Part shown: piece after piece, positions 63,361 to 64,000 of the stretch | How positions within the stretch are numbered: position 1 is the stretch's first letter | Layout: the number at the start of each line of letters is the position of its first letter | DNA from: Rhyacophila brunnea | Lineage: Eukaryota; Arthropoda; Insecta; Trichoptera; Rhyacophilidae | Direction of reading: 5' to 3' | Assembly (NCBI GenBank): GCA_022495005.1 | Contig: JAGYXB010000157.1 | Coordinates: 434,001-498,000 of the forward strand | Length of the DNA: 64,000 bases | Position numbers and translations under genes: made by a program | Notes under the pieces: model-generated | The model's input: only the letters and a program-made list of their open reading frames with translations | Databases searched by the model: none | What the model was told of the DNA's origin: nothing

Positions 63361-63579
63361 TTAGTGTGCTTTATGTCAGATTTAAAAAAAAAATAGTAAG
63401 TTCAATTATCTCTTAGTAACAATAAATCACTTTGTGATTCAGTTAGTAACATAAATTCCTAAAACCATAAAACTGTGAGAGCATTGTTATTAGGTACCCT
63501 TTTTAACTTAGGATGTATTAAATTATAAGATACTTACTATAATTTTATTACTCTATCATATTCCAGCATTGTTGCATAA

Positions 63580-63973
63580 GCCGGCTCTCACATCAAAACT
63601 CGTCTCTACTTGCAACGTGTCAAATACGTCGATGTGACGTCATCGTTATTCACAAAACACACGTTGCTAAATAGACCGCCGTAGATTGATCGAATGCGAC
63701 TTTTTAGTTTGAAAAAAACATCAGCTGTTGCAATCAACAAGTTGCATGCTTCTTGGGCAGCAAGTTGAAGACGCCAGGATGCATACGAACACCTACGAAT
63801 TGGTCATTCCTATACCGGCTTCGCATCAAAATATCTATACGTTTCGTAGGTTACGTGCGACTGTCGCTAGGTAGATGTGCGTGGTCTTCATATGCAACAC
63901 CGGATTGATGTTCTTGAAAGGTTTGATTTATGGTTGTGCGGCAGACGAGGCAAGTTTAGATGTGAGAGCCAGC
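63580..63973. mobile_element. Harbinger-like MITE (TAA duplication)
   Basis: A 394-bp element with ends GCCGGCTCTCACATCAAAAC and, as complement of the right, GCTGGCTCTCACATCTAAAC. TAA flanks both sides (63577-63579 and 63974-63976). A 3-bp TWA target duplication fits PIF/Harbinger. No coding capacity; richer in G+C than its surroundings. Confidence 0.75.
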
Positions 63974-64000
63974 TAAGGCAAACATAATGTCACTTAATCT

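Noticed and set aside
1..64000. A novel multi-gene system
   Set aside because: No cluster of intact non-transposon genes exists in this window; every strong coding signal is a mobile-element protein.

Overview
This is a eukaryotic window, AT-rich throughout, with no operon layout and no ribosome-binding sites. It looks like intergenic or intronic DNA of an insect. The evidence is the mix of repeats: RTE-like, Jockey/CR1-like and R1-clade non-LTR retrotransposons, tRNA-derived SINEs, hAT, MULE-like, Harbinger-like and TA-type MITEs, and an LTR fragment with a tRNA-Trp primer-binding site. Frequent TAGGTA/TACCTA words fit Hemiptera or Lepidoptera, but I cannot name the species. I found no intact host gene, no exon I can support, and no rRNA or functional tRNA gene. 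Nearly every long reading frame is a decayed transposon protein or lies inside a repeat.

Layout. 1-8 kb: two MULE-like foldback MITEs with exact 9-bp target duplications (1848-2239, 6269-6633), LINE scraps and two SINEs. 8-12.1 kb: a 5'-truncated Jockey/CR1-like LINE (endonuclease and RT) split by a 1135-bp hAT-type element with an exact 8-bp duplication. 12-25 kb: solo LTRs, a 306-bp near-perfect palindrome (15149-15454), a decayed hAT transposon inserted in a hAT-like MITE (20318-21667), and LINE 3' ends. 25-36 kb: an inverted pair of a 350-500-bp repeat carrying a tRNA-Ile-like module, an RTE-like LINE 3' end, a second copy of the hAT-like MITE, and SINEs. 36-48 kb: further MITEs and a 14-unit satellite (41.2-42.9 kb) with emerging dimeric higher-order structure inside a long-inverted-repeat element. 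48-55 kb: LINE fragments, a tandem SINE array, a TA-flanked MITE inside a LINE tail, and a second solo LTR. 55.7-61.1 kb: an RTE-like LINE (minus strand) interrupted by a 4.7-kb near-complete but mutated R1-clade LINE (plus strand) with a 15-bp target duplication. 61-64 kb: another MULE-like MITE and a Harbinger-like MITE.

The useful biology is therefore a nested, datable transposon record. At least five insertions can be resolved to the base from target duplications or restored reading frames. No novel gene system was found. The best candidates for undescribed items are the MULE-like MITE family, the hAT-like MITE family, the SINE families, the satellite and the palindrome.
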